From NCBI GenBank assembly GCA_002418835.1, contig DIEX01000023.1, positions 2,129 to 66,128 of the forward strand: a stretch of DNA of 64,000 nt, in the 5' to 3' direction. Every line of letters starts with the position of its first letter. Position 1 is the first letter of the stretch. The stretch is from Spirochaetia bacterium UBA5763. Lineage in GTDB: Bacteria > Spirochaetota > UBA4802 > UBA5550. Shown piece after piece: positions 25,520-33,879 of the stretch. The notes beneath the pieces are model-generated. The model ran no database searches and had not been told where the DNA came from. It saw only the letters and a program-made list of their open reading frames with translations. Both the position numbers and the translations under genes were made by a program.

Positions 25520-27565
25520 ATGACGGCATTTGAATTTAAAATCAGAAAGAGAGATATTGATACTCTCACCGATCTTATAGTTCAGAATGATCCTGGATCT
25601 GATATAACAATGGTGAGAAAGGCCTATGAGACAGCTTTAAAAGCTCATGAAGGCCAGTTACGGCTTTCAGGCGAACCATATATCATACACCCTCTTGAAG
25701 TCGCCATAACCCTCGCTATGCTTAAACTTGATACAACAACAATCTGCGCGGCCCTTCTCCATGATGTAATTGAAGATACAGCTTACTCTTATGATTTTAT
25801 CAGGACTGAATTCAGTGAAGATACCGCCATGCTTGTTGATGGTGTAACAAAAATTTCCTCTCTGAAAAACCGTTCAAAGTCACATGCCCAGGCCGAGACT
25901 TTAAGAAAAATGCTTCTGGCCACGATTAAGGATATCCGTGTAATAATAATAAAACTGGCTGATAAACTCCATAATATGCGGACAATCATGTTCCAGCCTG
26001 AACAAAAACAACAGCGTATTGCAAAGGAGACTCTCGATATTTATGCCCCCATAGCCAGGAGGCTGGGTATATCGAGGCTTGCAACAGAACTTGAAGATCT
26101 TTCTTTTCATGTGCTTTTCAGAGAGGAGTTTGAAGATATAAGAAGCAGGCTTGCTCAGAAAGAGAATGAAACTGAATTATATATTGAAAATGTCAGGACA
26201 ATTCTGACATCAAGGATTATAGACCTTAAGATCGGTGTTGAAGTAAAGGGCCGCGCGAAAAGCTATTATTCGATTTATCGCAAGATGCAGCTTACCGGAA
26301 AAAGTTTTGATGATATATTTGACATCAGAGGAATAAGACTCATTACGCATGAGATGAAAGATTGTTACGCTATATTGGGGATAGTGCATTCTATATGGTC
26401 TCCAATAGAGGGGAGATTCAAGGATTACATAGCTGTTCCAAAATCCAACATGTACCAGTCTCTTCATACAACAGTAATAGGGCCCGAAGGATTACCCCTT
26501 GAAGTGCAGATAAGAACCAGGGAGATGGATAATACTGCGGAGATGGGTATTGCCGCGCACTGGGTTTATAAAGAGGATGGTAAGGGGACAAAACAGGACT
26601 ACAGGAATCTATCCATTCTTGATTCGTTCAGCGGAATTAACCTTGATACAATGAATACAAGAGATTTCGTATCCACGGTAAAGATGGACCTCTACGAGGA
26701 TGAGATCTTTGTGTTTACCCCCAAAGGTATGATCGTGAAGCTCGGTAAAGGGGCCACGCCTGTGGATTTTGCATACGCAATACACACGGAAGTGGGGCAC
26801 AAGTGTTCAGGCGCAAAGGTTAATAATAAACTGGTTCCACTGAGAACCAGGCTCAAGAGCGGAGATATTATTGAAGTTCTTACCAGTAAAAATGCCCGCC
26901 CCTCTGAAGCATGGCTTAAGTTTGTGAAATCCGGTGCTGCAAGATATAAAATCAGAAACTGGCTCAGGAAGAATAATGATGATCTCGCCAGAACTGATGA
27001 AGAGCAGAAAAAGAAGGAAGAGAAGAAGAAGGAAGTTAAAAAAGCCAGTGTAACGATCCCTGAGGATGAACAGCTTAAGATAAAAAATATTTCCGGCGAC
27101 AGAAAAGTCGGGATAAGTATCGAAGGGACAAGCAATGTAATGATAAAGCTTGCACAGTGCTGTCAGCCTATACCGGGAGATGATGTTGTGGGCTTCATTA
27201 CACGCGGCAGGGGGATCACTATACACCGGAAAAGCTGCCAGTCTCTTGAACGACTGAAAGGGGAACAGGAGAGATTTATAAATATCATCTGGGATAAGGA
27301 TGATACCAATAAATATCCGGTAAAACTCTCTGTTGAGGCAATAGACAGGCCAAGCCTTCTGAAGGATGTAACTGATGAGATATCTCTCGCGAAATGTAAT
27401 ATTATAAAAGTCGAAGCTCAGCTTACAGGCAGAGATGTGGCTCTGCTGAAATTTATACTTGAAGTGAAAAGCAATGAACATCTTAATGAAATAATCAAAC
27501 GTATTAAAAAGGTCAAAAACGTCACAACTGTTTACAAGATAAATGAAAAGGTTATACTAAAGTAA
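25520..27565 (+). CDS. rel: RelA/SpoT-family (p)ppGpp synthetase/hydrolase
   Basis: A 681-residue bifunctional stringent-response enzyme. The HD hydrolase domain is intact (YIIHPLEVA, ALLHDVIEDT, VDGVTKI). The synthetase domain follows (RAKSYYSIYRKM, DIFDIRGIRLI, FKDYIAVPKSNMYQSLHTTV, EVQIRT). Then come a TGS domain (IFVFTPKG...GATPVDFAYAIHTEVGHKCSGAKVN), a charged linker, a zinc-finger/RIS region (CCQPIPGDDVVGFITRGRGITIHRKSCQ) and a C-terminal ACT domain. The preserved HD motif implies hydrolase activity. It overlaps maf by one base, so the two form an operon. The ribosome binding site is weak. Confidence 0.96.
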   Translation: MTAFEFKIRKRDIDTLTDLIVQNDPGSDITMVRKAYETALKAHEGQLRLSGEPYIIHPLEVAITLAMLKLDTTTICAALLHDVIEDTAYSYDFIRTEFSEDTAMLVDGVTKISSLKNRSKSHAQAETLRKMLLATIKDIRVIIIKLADKLHNMRTIMFQPEQKQQRIAKETLDIYAPIARRLGISRLATELEDLSFHVLFREEFEDIRSRLAQKENETELYIENVRTILTSRIIDLKIGVEVKGRAKSYYSIYRKMQLTGKSFDDIFDIRGIRLITHEMKDCYAILGIVHSIWSPIEGRFKDYIAVPKSNMYQSLHTTVIGPEGLPLEVQIRTREMDNTAEMGIAAHWVYKEDGKGTKQDYRNLSILDSFSGINLDTMNTRDFVSTVKMDLYEDEIFVFTPKGMIVKLGKGATPVDFAYAIHTEVGHKCSGAKVNNKLVPLRTRLKSGDIIEVLTSKNARPSEAWLKFVKSGAARYKIRNWLRKNNDDLARTDEEQKKKEEKKKEVKKASVTIPEDEQLKIKNISGDRKVGISIEGTSNVMIKLAQCCQPIPGDDVVGFITRGRGITIHRKSCQSLERLKGEQERFINIIWDKDDTNKYPVKLSVEAIDRPSLLKDVTDEISLAKCNIIKVEAQLTGRDVALLKFILEVKSNEHLNEIIKRIKKVKNVTTVYKINEKVILK

Positions 27566-28152
27566 TGAAATTTGTTTTAGGCTCAGGCTCTCCCAGAAGG
27601 AGGGAACTCCTTCAGCCTCTGTTTGGTGAAATAGAAATAGTTCCTCCACATATAGATGAATGTATTATCCATGGAGAAAAGCCTGTTGAATATACTTTGA
27701 GGATTGTTGATGCCAAGATGAATGCAGTCCTGTCAGGTATGGATGAAGAAGTTGTCTGCCTTACGTCTGATACAATCGTTACAATCGATGATTATATACT
27801 GGGGAAACCGCTTTCGCGTGCCGAGGCTTTTTCCATGCTGCGTCTCCTGTCCGGGAGAGAGCATTCTGTGATTACAGGTATATGTTTGGCATATCCTGTT
27901 AACGGAACTTTTAAAAAAGTATCAGCATACGAACAGTCAGCAGTTTTTTTTAAGGAGCTGAGTGATGAATCCATTAACAGGTACCTTGACCTTATTCATT
28001 ATTGCGATAAGGCGGGTTCATACGCTATTCAGGACAACGGGGATATGATTGTTGATTCAATTAAAGGGTCAGTCACAAATGTTATAGGTTTGCCGCTGGG
28101 GCTGCTTTTCAGGATGATTGGTAATGCCGGTTTTATAAATAGTTTTTTTTAG
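27565..28152 (+). CDS. maf: Maf-family nucleoside triphosphate pyrophosphatase
   Basis: A 195-residue house-cleaning nucleotide pyrophosphatase. Key blocks are the N-terminal GSGSPRRRELL, the catalytic LTSDTIVTIDDYILGKP (the Asp acts as base), SGREHSVITG and KAGSYAIQDNG near the C terminus. Proteins of this family hydrolyse dTTP, UTP or modified pyrimidine nucleotides. The start overlaps the rel stop by one base. The length matches the family. Confidence 0.94.
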   Translation: MKFVLGSGSPRRRELLQPLFGEIEIVPPHIDECIIHGEKPVEYTLRIVDAKMNAVLSGMDEEVVCLTSDTIVTIDDYILGKPLSRAEAFSMLRLLSGREHSVITGICLAYPVNGTFKKVSAYEQSAVFFKELSDESINRYLDLIHYCDKAGSYAIQDNGDMIVDSIKGSVTNVIGLPLGLLFRMIGNAGFINSFF

Positions 28153-28221
28153 TTTATTTTTTACCTGATTCAGTTAATTATTATCATATAACATGTTAAG
28201 TTTTTTTGAGAGGTTATATTT

Positions 28222-28779
28222 ATGACACAAAGGAAAAAGTATATAATTGACCGGAAATTCCAGCTGAAGGCTGCATTTTCGGTCATAGGTGTTACAGCAG
28301 CGATTTCGTTGATTATAATTGCTGCTATTGCGGCGAGCATAGTGTATAATAATGATAAAATTAATAATATATATGAAATCGAAAATAATATATTTCAGCT
28401 GATGCAGGATACAACGATTAATTGCAGCGATAATGGCAACTTCGGTGATATGTCTGTGATGCTTCAAAAAAATCATGAACAGAATCAGTATAATATAATT
28501 AAGATTATCCATTATAACAGGCTTCTTCTTGTCTCGCTGGTTCTCTGTGTTGTTTTTCAGGGAATTATTCTCTTTATAATGATAATAAAAATTACTCACA
28601 GAATTTCCGGACCGGTTTACGTCATGTCGGGTTATATGAAAGAGATAATAGATGGCAGACTTCCATCTCCAAGAAATCTCCGTGATAAAGACGGGTTTAA
28701 AGATTTCTATGAACTTTTCAGGGATATGGTTGAGGCTCTTCGTGAAAGGGAAGGGAAACATCATCATAAAGATAAATAG
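28222..28779 (+). CDS. Small two-helix membrane protein with HAMP-like tail
   Basis: A 185-residue protein with two membrane helices (about 18-42 and 97-121) flanking a 55-residue extracytoplasmic loop. A HAMP-like segment follows (ISGPVYVMSGYMKEIIDGRL... through FYELFRDMVEAL) and ends in a histidine-rich tail. There is no enzymatic output domain. GAGAGG precedes the ATG. It may be a stand-alone signal-transducing adaptor. The function is not recognised. It follows rel and maf after 69 bp and precedes the M23 peptidase. Confidence 0.65.
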   Translation: MTQRKKYIIDRKFQLKAAFSVIGVTAAISLIIIAAIAASIVYNNDKINNIYEIENNIFQLMQDTTINCSDNGNFGDMSVMLQKNHEQNQYNIIKIIHYNRLLLVSLVLCVVFQGIILFIMIIKITHRISGPVYVMSGYMKEIIDGRLPSPRNLRDKDGFKDFYELFRDMVEALREREGKHHHKDK

Positions 28780-28805
28780 AATAGCGGCCTTCTAAAATAA
28801 AATTC

Positions 28806-28835
28806 TTGACCTGATTATATGCAGTAGCATATAGT
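28806..28835 (+). promoter_or_regulatory. Likely sigma70-type promoter for the M23 peptidase gene
   Basis: TTGACC at 28806-28811 and TATAGT at 28830-28835, 18 bases apart; each hexamer differs from consensus at one position. Confidence 0.55.
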
Positions 28836-28923
28836 TTTTAAAAATATTATTCTAATATTTTCTGCCGGGTTAAATCATTTTCAGAAATTTATGAATTCAA
28901 TATTATCAGGATTTGGAGTAGGT

Positions 28924-29859
28924 ATGTATAGAAAAATCATTGTAGCTGTTGTGATGACAATTATAACAATATACGGTTTGTACATCTCTGCCGGATATAA
29001 CAATGTTTCACAAAGAGACATAATACTGAACCAGAGAGGTTATTTTAACAACGAAGAGGAGTATATTGATTTTTTAAAGAATGGAGTTGCTTTTAAAAAT
29101 ATATCTCTTAAATTTGTAACAGTTAAACTTGGTAATAATTTCTGGAAGATAGCCAGAGAGAATGGCGTGAATATTGATACCCTGATTGGTGCAAATTTAT
29201 TCTGGGAAGACCTGCGTGCAAGGACAGACCAGGTTGTCATTGTTCCTTCTGAGTCAGGCACTATCGGTTTTATTAATGATCTGGGGCAGGTTGAGAGACT
29301 GGCTGAAAATCATAACGTGGATATTAAAGATATCGAGATTCAGAAGCTCCCGTTTTTTTATCCGCTTTATTATAAATTCATAAGTGACAGGAAACCGGTT
29401 GCAGTATTTATAAAGGATGCAAAACCATCTGCTGTTAATATGACTGCAAAGCTTGCAGGGAAATATAAACAGAGAGAGCTTTTCAGATCGCCATTAGGGG
29501 GGAGGCTCAGTTCTTTTTTCGGCAACAGGAGGCATCCGGTTTTTAATAATACCCGTTTTCATAACGGGCTTGATATAGCTGCTCCTCATGGAACTTTAAT
29601 CGGTGCCGCCCGGGATGGTGTTGTTGTCAGCTCCGGATGGAATGGCGGTTACGGGAAAGCTGTTACCATAGATCATGGCGACGGATATAAAACTCTTTAC
29701 GGGCACATGTCGTTAATATACGCAAAGCCGGGACAGAAAGTAAAAGCAGGGAAGATTATCGGGAGAGTGGGCTCCACCGGTCTTTCAACTGGCCCTCATC
29801 TTCATTTTACATTATGGCATAACGGCAGACTTCTGAATCCTATGGATATACTCTGGTAG
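28924..29859 (+). CDS. M23-family murein endopeptidase with LysM-like domain
   Basis: A 311-residue cell-wall peptidase. An N-terminal membrane anchor or signal (about 4-24) is followed by a LysM-like segment (VKLGNNFWKIARENGVNIDTLIGAN). The C-terminal LytM/M23 domain has the zinc ligands in FHNGLDIAAP, the LYGHMS motif and HLHFTLW. ATG 28924 is preferred over ATG 28891 because GGAG at 28915-28918 precedes it and the signal peptide then begins correctly. The zinc and catalytic histidines are all present, so it is likely an active DD-endopeptidase rather than a NlpD-type activator. The YlbF-like gene starts 3 bp later. Confidence 0.9.
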   Translation: MYRKIIVAVVMTIITIYGLYISAGYNNVSQRDIILNQRGYFNNEEEYIDFLKNGVAFKNISLKFVTVKLGNNFWKIARENGVNIDTLIGANLFWEDLRARTDQVVIVPSESGTIGFINDLGQVERLAENHNVDIKDIEIQKLPFFYPLYYKFISDRKPVAVFIKDAKPSAVNMTAKLAGKYKQRELFRSPLGGRLSSFFGNRRHPVFNNTRFHNGLDIAAPHGTLIGAARDGVVVSSGWNGGYGKAVTIDHGDGYKTLYGHMSLIYAKPGQKVKAGKIIGRVGSTGLSTGPHLHFTLWHNGRLLNPMDILW

Positions 29860-29862
29860 AAT

Positions 29863-30198
29863 ATGGAAAACTATGATAAAATAATAGCAAAAGCCGTGGA
29901 ACTTTCTGAACTTATTAATAATCATCAAGTTACAGTGAGATACAGGGAAAGCCTTGAAAAGATGCAGAGGGATCCTATGGCGCAGAAGCTCCTTTCTGAA
30001 CTTATTCTTCTTGGACGTGACATCAATGAAAGCCTCAGCTCCGGAGAAGCCTCTGAGAAACACGGGGCCGGGGAGGTGGAACTTCTGAAACAGGAATTTG
30101 AAAAAAATGAAACTGTCAGGAACCATATACTGGTCCAGAGAGAGTATCTGAACCTCGTAAACAGCGTGCAGGAGAAGATAAAAAATCCCGAAGAGTGA
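29863..30198 (+). CDS. YlbF/YmcA-family small helical protein
   Basis: A 111-residue, almost wholly helical protein fitting the Com_YlbF family (a region such as AVELSELINNHQVTVRYRESLEKMQRDP, then a charged loop and a second long helix ending near VNSVQEKIKN). In Bacillus the YlbF-YmcA-YaaT complex directs RNase Y mRNA processing and influences competence and biofilm formation. A homologue outside the Firmicutes need not share that role. The gene is 3 bp after the M23 peptidase and 71 bp before a DprA-like gene on the same strand. Family assignment rests on pattern and length only. Confidence 0.6.
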   Translation: MENYDKIIAKAVELSELINNHQVTVRYRESLEKMQRDPMAQKLLSELILLGRDINESLSSGEASEKHGAGEVELLKQEFEKNETVRNHILVQREYLNLVNSVQEKIKNPEE

Positions 30199-30214
30199 TG
30201 ATCCTTTTTAATCC

Positions 30215-30243
30215 TTGACTCGTATCCCCTTTGCGTTTCTAAT
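30215..30243 (+). promoter_or_regulatory. Likely promoter of the divergent dprA-like gene
   Basis: TTGACT at 30215-30220 and TCTAAT at 30238-30243 with 17-base spacing, 27 bp before the start at 30270. Confidence 0.55.
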
Positions 30244-30269
30244 TACCGCTAAAAACCGGAATATCATTT

Positions 30270-31193
30270 ATGAACAGCACAAAATACTGGATAGCACTTG
30301 AGAGAGTGCAGGGGATAGGTCCTGCTTCTCTTAAAGAGATTTATAAAAAAATCTCAGATGAGGGATTGTCGATTTCTGATATATTTGATCTCTCCCCGGA
30401 AGAACTGAAGTCTGAGTTTCATTTCAATGATAAGACTGCCTCCGCATTCAGAGCAGCTGCAGAATTTTTATCTGCTGTTGAAGAGGAATACATGCAGCTT
30501 ATTGATGCAGGAATTGAGGTCCTCCCTTTTTTTTCCAAGAGCTATCCGGAGCGGCTGCATAATATTCTTGGGAATAATATCCCCCCATTCCTTTATCTCT
30601 ACGGCAGCAGTGATGTGCTGAATGTGAAGGGAGTTGCCATTATCGGAGAAAGTAAAATCAGCAGCAGGGGTGAATTTATCGCCTACAGCGCAGCAAGGGA
30701 ACTTGCGTCACGGAATATCAATGTAATCAGCGGATTTGCTAATGGAGCTGATTTAACCGCACATCGCGGCGCTCTTGAACATGGTGGTATAACAACAGCC
30801 TTTGTGCCATATGGAATACTAAAGTTGAATATCCCTGAGTCAATAAAGCATGTTTATGATCCCGCAAGGATGGCTGCTGTCTCCATATTCCCCCCCGGCC
30901 ATACTCCCGATATGTATGCCGCATATATAAGAAACCGGGTCATCTGCGCGCTGGCTAACGCTGTCTTTATAGTTGAAGCTCCGGAAGAGGGTGGTATTTT
31001 TGAGGCGGCAAAATCCGCTCATGCGCTGAATATTCCACTTTATACCACGGAATATGCGGAATACCCTCCAACAGCTTCAGGTAATAAAAAGATTATTTCA
31101 GAGTTTGGAGCTTTCCCTGTGCGCGGGAAAAAAGTGGATTACCTGACTCTTCCGAATATGGACAGGATTATTGCTGATGTTAAATTTAAATGA
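30270..31193 (+). CDS. Divergent DprA/Smf-like protein
   Basis: A 307-residue protein with the DprA layout: an N-terminal helix-hairpin/SAM-like region (LERVQGIGPASLKEIYKKI) and a Rossmann-like DprA domain. The domain contains VAIIGESKISSRGE, SGFANGADLTAHRGALEHGG and YIRNRVICALANAVFIVEAP. Compared with canonical DprA, the GSR, GID and SG(S/A)L positions are altered (GES, GAD and EEGGIF), and there is no C-terminal winged helix. A second, standard dprA is at 48627. This copy may have lost RecA-loading function or taken another nucleotide-binding role. It has its own promoter. Confidence 0.72.
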   Translation: MNSTKYWIALERVQGIGPASLKEIYKKISDEGLSISDIFDLSPEELKSEFHFNDKTASAFRAAAEFLSAVEEEYMQLIDAGIEVLPFFSKSYPERLHNILGNNIPPFLYLYGSSDVLNVKGVAIIGESKISSRGEFIAYSAARELASRNINVISGFANGADLTAHRGALEHGGITTAFVPYGILKLNIPESIKHVYDPARMAAVSIFPPGHTPDMYAAYIRNRVICALANAVFIVEAPEEGGIFEAAKSAHALNIPLYTTEYAEYPPTASGNKKIISEFGAFPVRGKKVDYLTLPNMDRIIADVKFK

Positions 31194-31197
31194 GAAG

Positions 31198-31226
31198 TTG
31201 ACAGGCTGATATAGCATATAAATAAT
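31198..31226 (+). promoter_or_regulatory. Likely promoter of the U32-family gene
   Basis: TTGACA at 31198-31203 and AATAAT at 31221-31226 with 17-base spacing, 28 bp before the start at 31255. Confidence 0.55.
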
Positions 31227-31254
31227 GGTTTAATCCATTAAAGAGGCTTTATTA

Positions 31255-32466
31255 ATGAAGAAAATTGAAATAGTATCACCTGCAGGGAACATGGAAAAAC
31301 TCCGTTTCGGGATAAAATACGGAGCTGACAATATATATTTCGGCGGCAGCGACTTTAATCTCAGGGTGCAGGCGGATAATTTTACAAACGTCGATCTCCG
31401 GGAGGGTGTTGCGCTCTGCCGGCAGAATGGAGTGAAGACTACTTTTCTGCTTAACTCTTACCTCCATGAAGAGGATATAAAAAACGCTGAATCATACATT
31501 GAGATGATAGCCGGCATCGGTTTCGATTCAGTAATGGTTTCAGATCCGGGGATGATGATTCTCCTTAAAGGTTCAGGCATCAGGGCTGACTTCCACCTGT
31601 CAACGCAGATGAATGTTCTCAATCACCTTGCTGTTAAATTCTGGATGGATGCCGGATTCAGCAGGATAGTACTGGCGCGGGAGACCTCGGCTGAAGAGAT
31701 AAAGATGATCAAGCACCACACAGGCGCTGAAATTGAAGTATTTGCGCATGGGGCTCTCTGCATAGCATACTCCGGGAGATGTCTCCTCTCCCGCTTCCTC
31801 TCGGGCCGTGACGCCAACAGCGGGGATTGTTCACAGCCATGCAGGTGGAAGTATTCGCTGATGGAGGAGAAGAGGCCGGGGAATTATCTTGATATCATTG
31901 AACATGCAAGGGGAACGGAGATCCTCTCGTCAAAAGATCTATGCCTCATGGACAGACTGGAGGAGTATATTGACGCCGGTGTTGACGCGTTTAAAATCGA
32001 AGGGAGGATGAAATCTCTCTATCACTGCGCCAATACGACCCGTGTTTATAAACACGCTGTTAAACTTGCAGGCACACTGGAGTTTAACGAAAGACTGCCA
32101 TTCTGGCTTGAGGAGCTTGACTTAATAAGCCACAGGCCCTACACCAATGATCTCTTTAATGAATTCGGCGAACTCGGTTTTCATGGTATACCATACATAA
32201 AGAAAGCATCATTCGCGGGTTACAGATATGATGGAGCTGATCCGGCTGAAGAGATAAAAGTTAAAACATTCAATCCTGTCTATAAGGATGAAATTTTTGA
32301 CGGGATTTATCCTATTAAAGAAAAAGTTATTGATGACATATACAGGGCAGTGAAGATTACTGATGATGCGGGTAATGAGATAGGGATGGCCCGCCCCGGT
32401 ACTATTTGCACAATCAGGTTCGACAAACCTGTGTTTGAAGACGCCATATTCAGAAAACGATTATAA
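31255..32466 (+). CDS. U32-family protein (TrhP/RlhA-like, RNA hydroxylation)
   Basis: A 403-residue member of the peptidase U32 family. The hallmark HGALCIAYSGRCLLS is present, followed by further cysteines in GDCSQPCRWKY that complete a likely Fe-S site. The N-terminal half has a TIM-barrel look (EIVSPAGNMEKLRFGIKYGAD). Although named peptidases, characterised members such as TrhP and RlhA support prephenate-dependent hydroxylation of tRNA or rRNA. The SSKDLCLMDRLEEYIDAGVDAFKIEGRMKS block supports this group. AAGAGG precedes the ATG, and hisS follows 17 bp later with AAGGAG, giving a translation-linked operon. Confidence 0.88.
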   Translation: MKKIEIVSPAGNMEKLRFGIKYGADNIYFGGSDFNLRVQADNFTNVDLREGVALCRQNGVKTTFLLNSYLHEEDIKNAESYIEMIAGIGFDSVMVSDPGMMILLKGSGIRADFHLSTQMNVLNHLAVKFWMDAGFSRIVLARETSAEEIKMIKHHTGAEIEVFAHGALCIAYSGRCLLSRFLSGRDANSGDCSQPCRWKYSLMEEKRPGNYLDIIEHARGTEILSSKDLCLMDRLEEYIDAGVDAFKIEGRMKSLYHCANTTRVYKHAVKLAGTLEFNERLPFWLEELDLISHRPYTNDLFNEFGELGFHGIPYIKKASFAGYRYDGADPAEEIKVKTFNPVYKDEIFDGIYPIKEKVIDDIYRAVKITDDAGNEIGMARPGTICTIRFDKPVFEDAIFRKRL

Positions 32467-32483
32467 GCATTAAGGAGTTTCCC

Positions 32484-33722
32484 ATGATATTAAAACCGCC
32501 GGGAATTGAGGATATATTCCCTGACAGAATAAACAGATGGAATTTTGTGCTTAACAGTGCGATCGATACATTCAGGACTTATAATTACAGGGAGCTTATA
32601 GTTCCCATCATGGAGTTCACCGACGTTTTCGCGCGTGGAATCGGAACTGATACTGATATTGTATCAAAGGAGATGTTTACATTCGAAGACAGAGGGGGGA
32701 GGAGTCTGACTCTCCGTCCGGAGGGGACAGCAGGTGTTGTAAGGGCCTATGTGGAGAATGGCGAATACAACAGGCTTTCGGTGTGTAAGTTTTTTTATAA
32801 CGGCCCGATGTTCAGGGCTGAAAAACCTCAGAAGGGGAGACTCCGTCAGTTCAATCAGTTCGGAGCGGAAATTTTCGGCAGCACTGATCCATATTATGAC
32901 TACGAAATTATTTCTGTAGTTGATGAGATAACCAGAAGAGTGGGGATCGACTCCTACACTATACTCCTGAATTCAATCGGATGCAGAGAATGCCGCAGTG
33001 AATATATGACCGGGCTTAAGGAGTATTACACTTCAAAGCAGAGTCAGCTTTGTGCTGATTGCCAGCGAAGGCTTAATACTAATCCGCTGAGACTTCTTGA
33101 CTGCAAAAATGAAGGATGTGTTGCTCTGCGCAGCTCAGCTCCTGTGATCAGTGATCATCTCTGCGGTGAGTGCCGCGATCATTTTGCAAAAGTGAAGGAG
33201 TATCTTGATCTCTCCGGAGTAAAATATCAGGAGGACCCCTATCTTGTGCGGGGCCTTGATTATTATACAAAAACCACGTTTGAATTTGTCACGGATAAGC
33301 TGGGAGGTCAGAATGCTTTTGCAGGAGGTGGCCGATACGATTATCTTGTTGAACAGTTCGGAGGAAAACCGACTCCCGGTGTCGGCTTTGCTGCGGGTAT
33401 GGAAAGGATTAACCTGATAATAGAGGATAAGGAAATACAGGGAAACGGGGTGGATCTGTTCTTTATACATACAGGCGGGGATACGCTTACCATGTCACTT
33501 AAGCTGCTTCATGAAATGCGTAAGCAGGGTTTTTCTTCAGACATCGACCCTGAAGTCAAAGGCTTTAAGTCCCAGTTTAAACGCGCGGAGCGTGAAAAAG
33601 CCGGGTATGTAATAATTATTGGTGAAGATGAACTTGCGTCAGGTCTGGCAACTGTCAAAAGCCAGAAAACCGGCACGCAGGAAAAAGTTCCTTTTGACGG
33701 GATTGCTGATTTCATGAAATAG
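32484..33722 (+). CDS. hisS: Histidyl-tRNA synthetase
   Basis: A 412-residue class II aminoacyl-tRNA synthetase that charges tRNA-His. Motif 1 lies around the N terminus (PPGIEDIFPDRINRW). Motif 2 is FYNGPMFRAEKPQKGRLRQFNQFGAEIFG. The histidine-specific block is RGLDYYTKTTFEF, and motif 3 is PGVGFAAGMER. The insertion between motifs 2 and 3 has four Cys pairs (CRECR, CADCQRR, CKNEGC, CGECR), seen in many bacterial HisRS. A C-terminal anticodon-binding domain follows from about residue 325. The length is normal. Confidence 0.96.
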   Translation: MILKPPGIEDIFPDRINRWNFVLNSAIDTFRTYNYRELIVPIMEFTDVFARGIGTDTDIVSKEMFTFEDRGGRSLTLRPEGTAGVVRAYVENGEYNRLSVCKFFYNGPMFRAEKPQKGRLRQFNQFGAEIFGSTDPYYDYEIISVVDEITRRVGIDSYTILLNSIGCRECRSEYMTGLKEYYTSKQSQLCADCQRRLNTNPLRLLDCKNEGCVALRSSAPVISDHLCGECRDHFAKVKEYLDLSGVKYQEDPYLVRGLDYYTKTTFEFVTDKLGGQNAFAGGGRYDYLVEQFGGKPTPGVGFAAGMERINLIIEDKEIQGNGVDLFFIHTGGDTLTMSLKLLHEMRKQGFSSDIDPEVKGFKSQFKRAEREKAGYVIIIGEDELASGLATVKSQKTGTQEKVPFDGIADFMK

Positions 33723-33743
33723 TTGTTTTTAAAATTGCACTCT

Positions 33744-33782
33744 GTAAAAATCGTGTGGTGAAAAATACTACACGATTTTTAC
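33744..33782 (+). terminator. Terminator after hisS
   Basis: A perfect 13-bp inverted repeat (33744-33756 with 33770-33782) whose right arm is T-rich, 22 bp after the hisS stop. Confidence 0.8.
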
Positions 33783-33879
33783 GTTTAAGACCACAACTTA
33801 TTGTCAACATAATACCTTGCATAACTTTAAAATCAGTTCTAATGTATGTAAAAAAAAAGAGTAAACGGGGGCCTTTTTT

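Noticed and set aside
33801..33830. TTGTCA promoter before the CoA-transferase gene
   Set aside because: No acceptable -10 hexamer at the expected distance.
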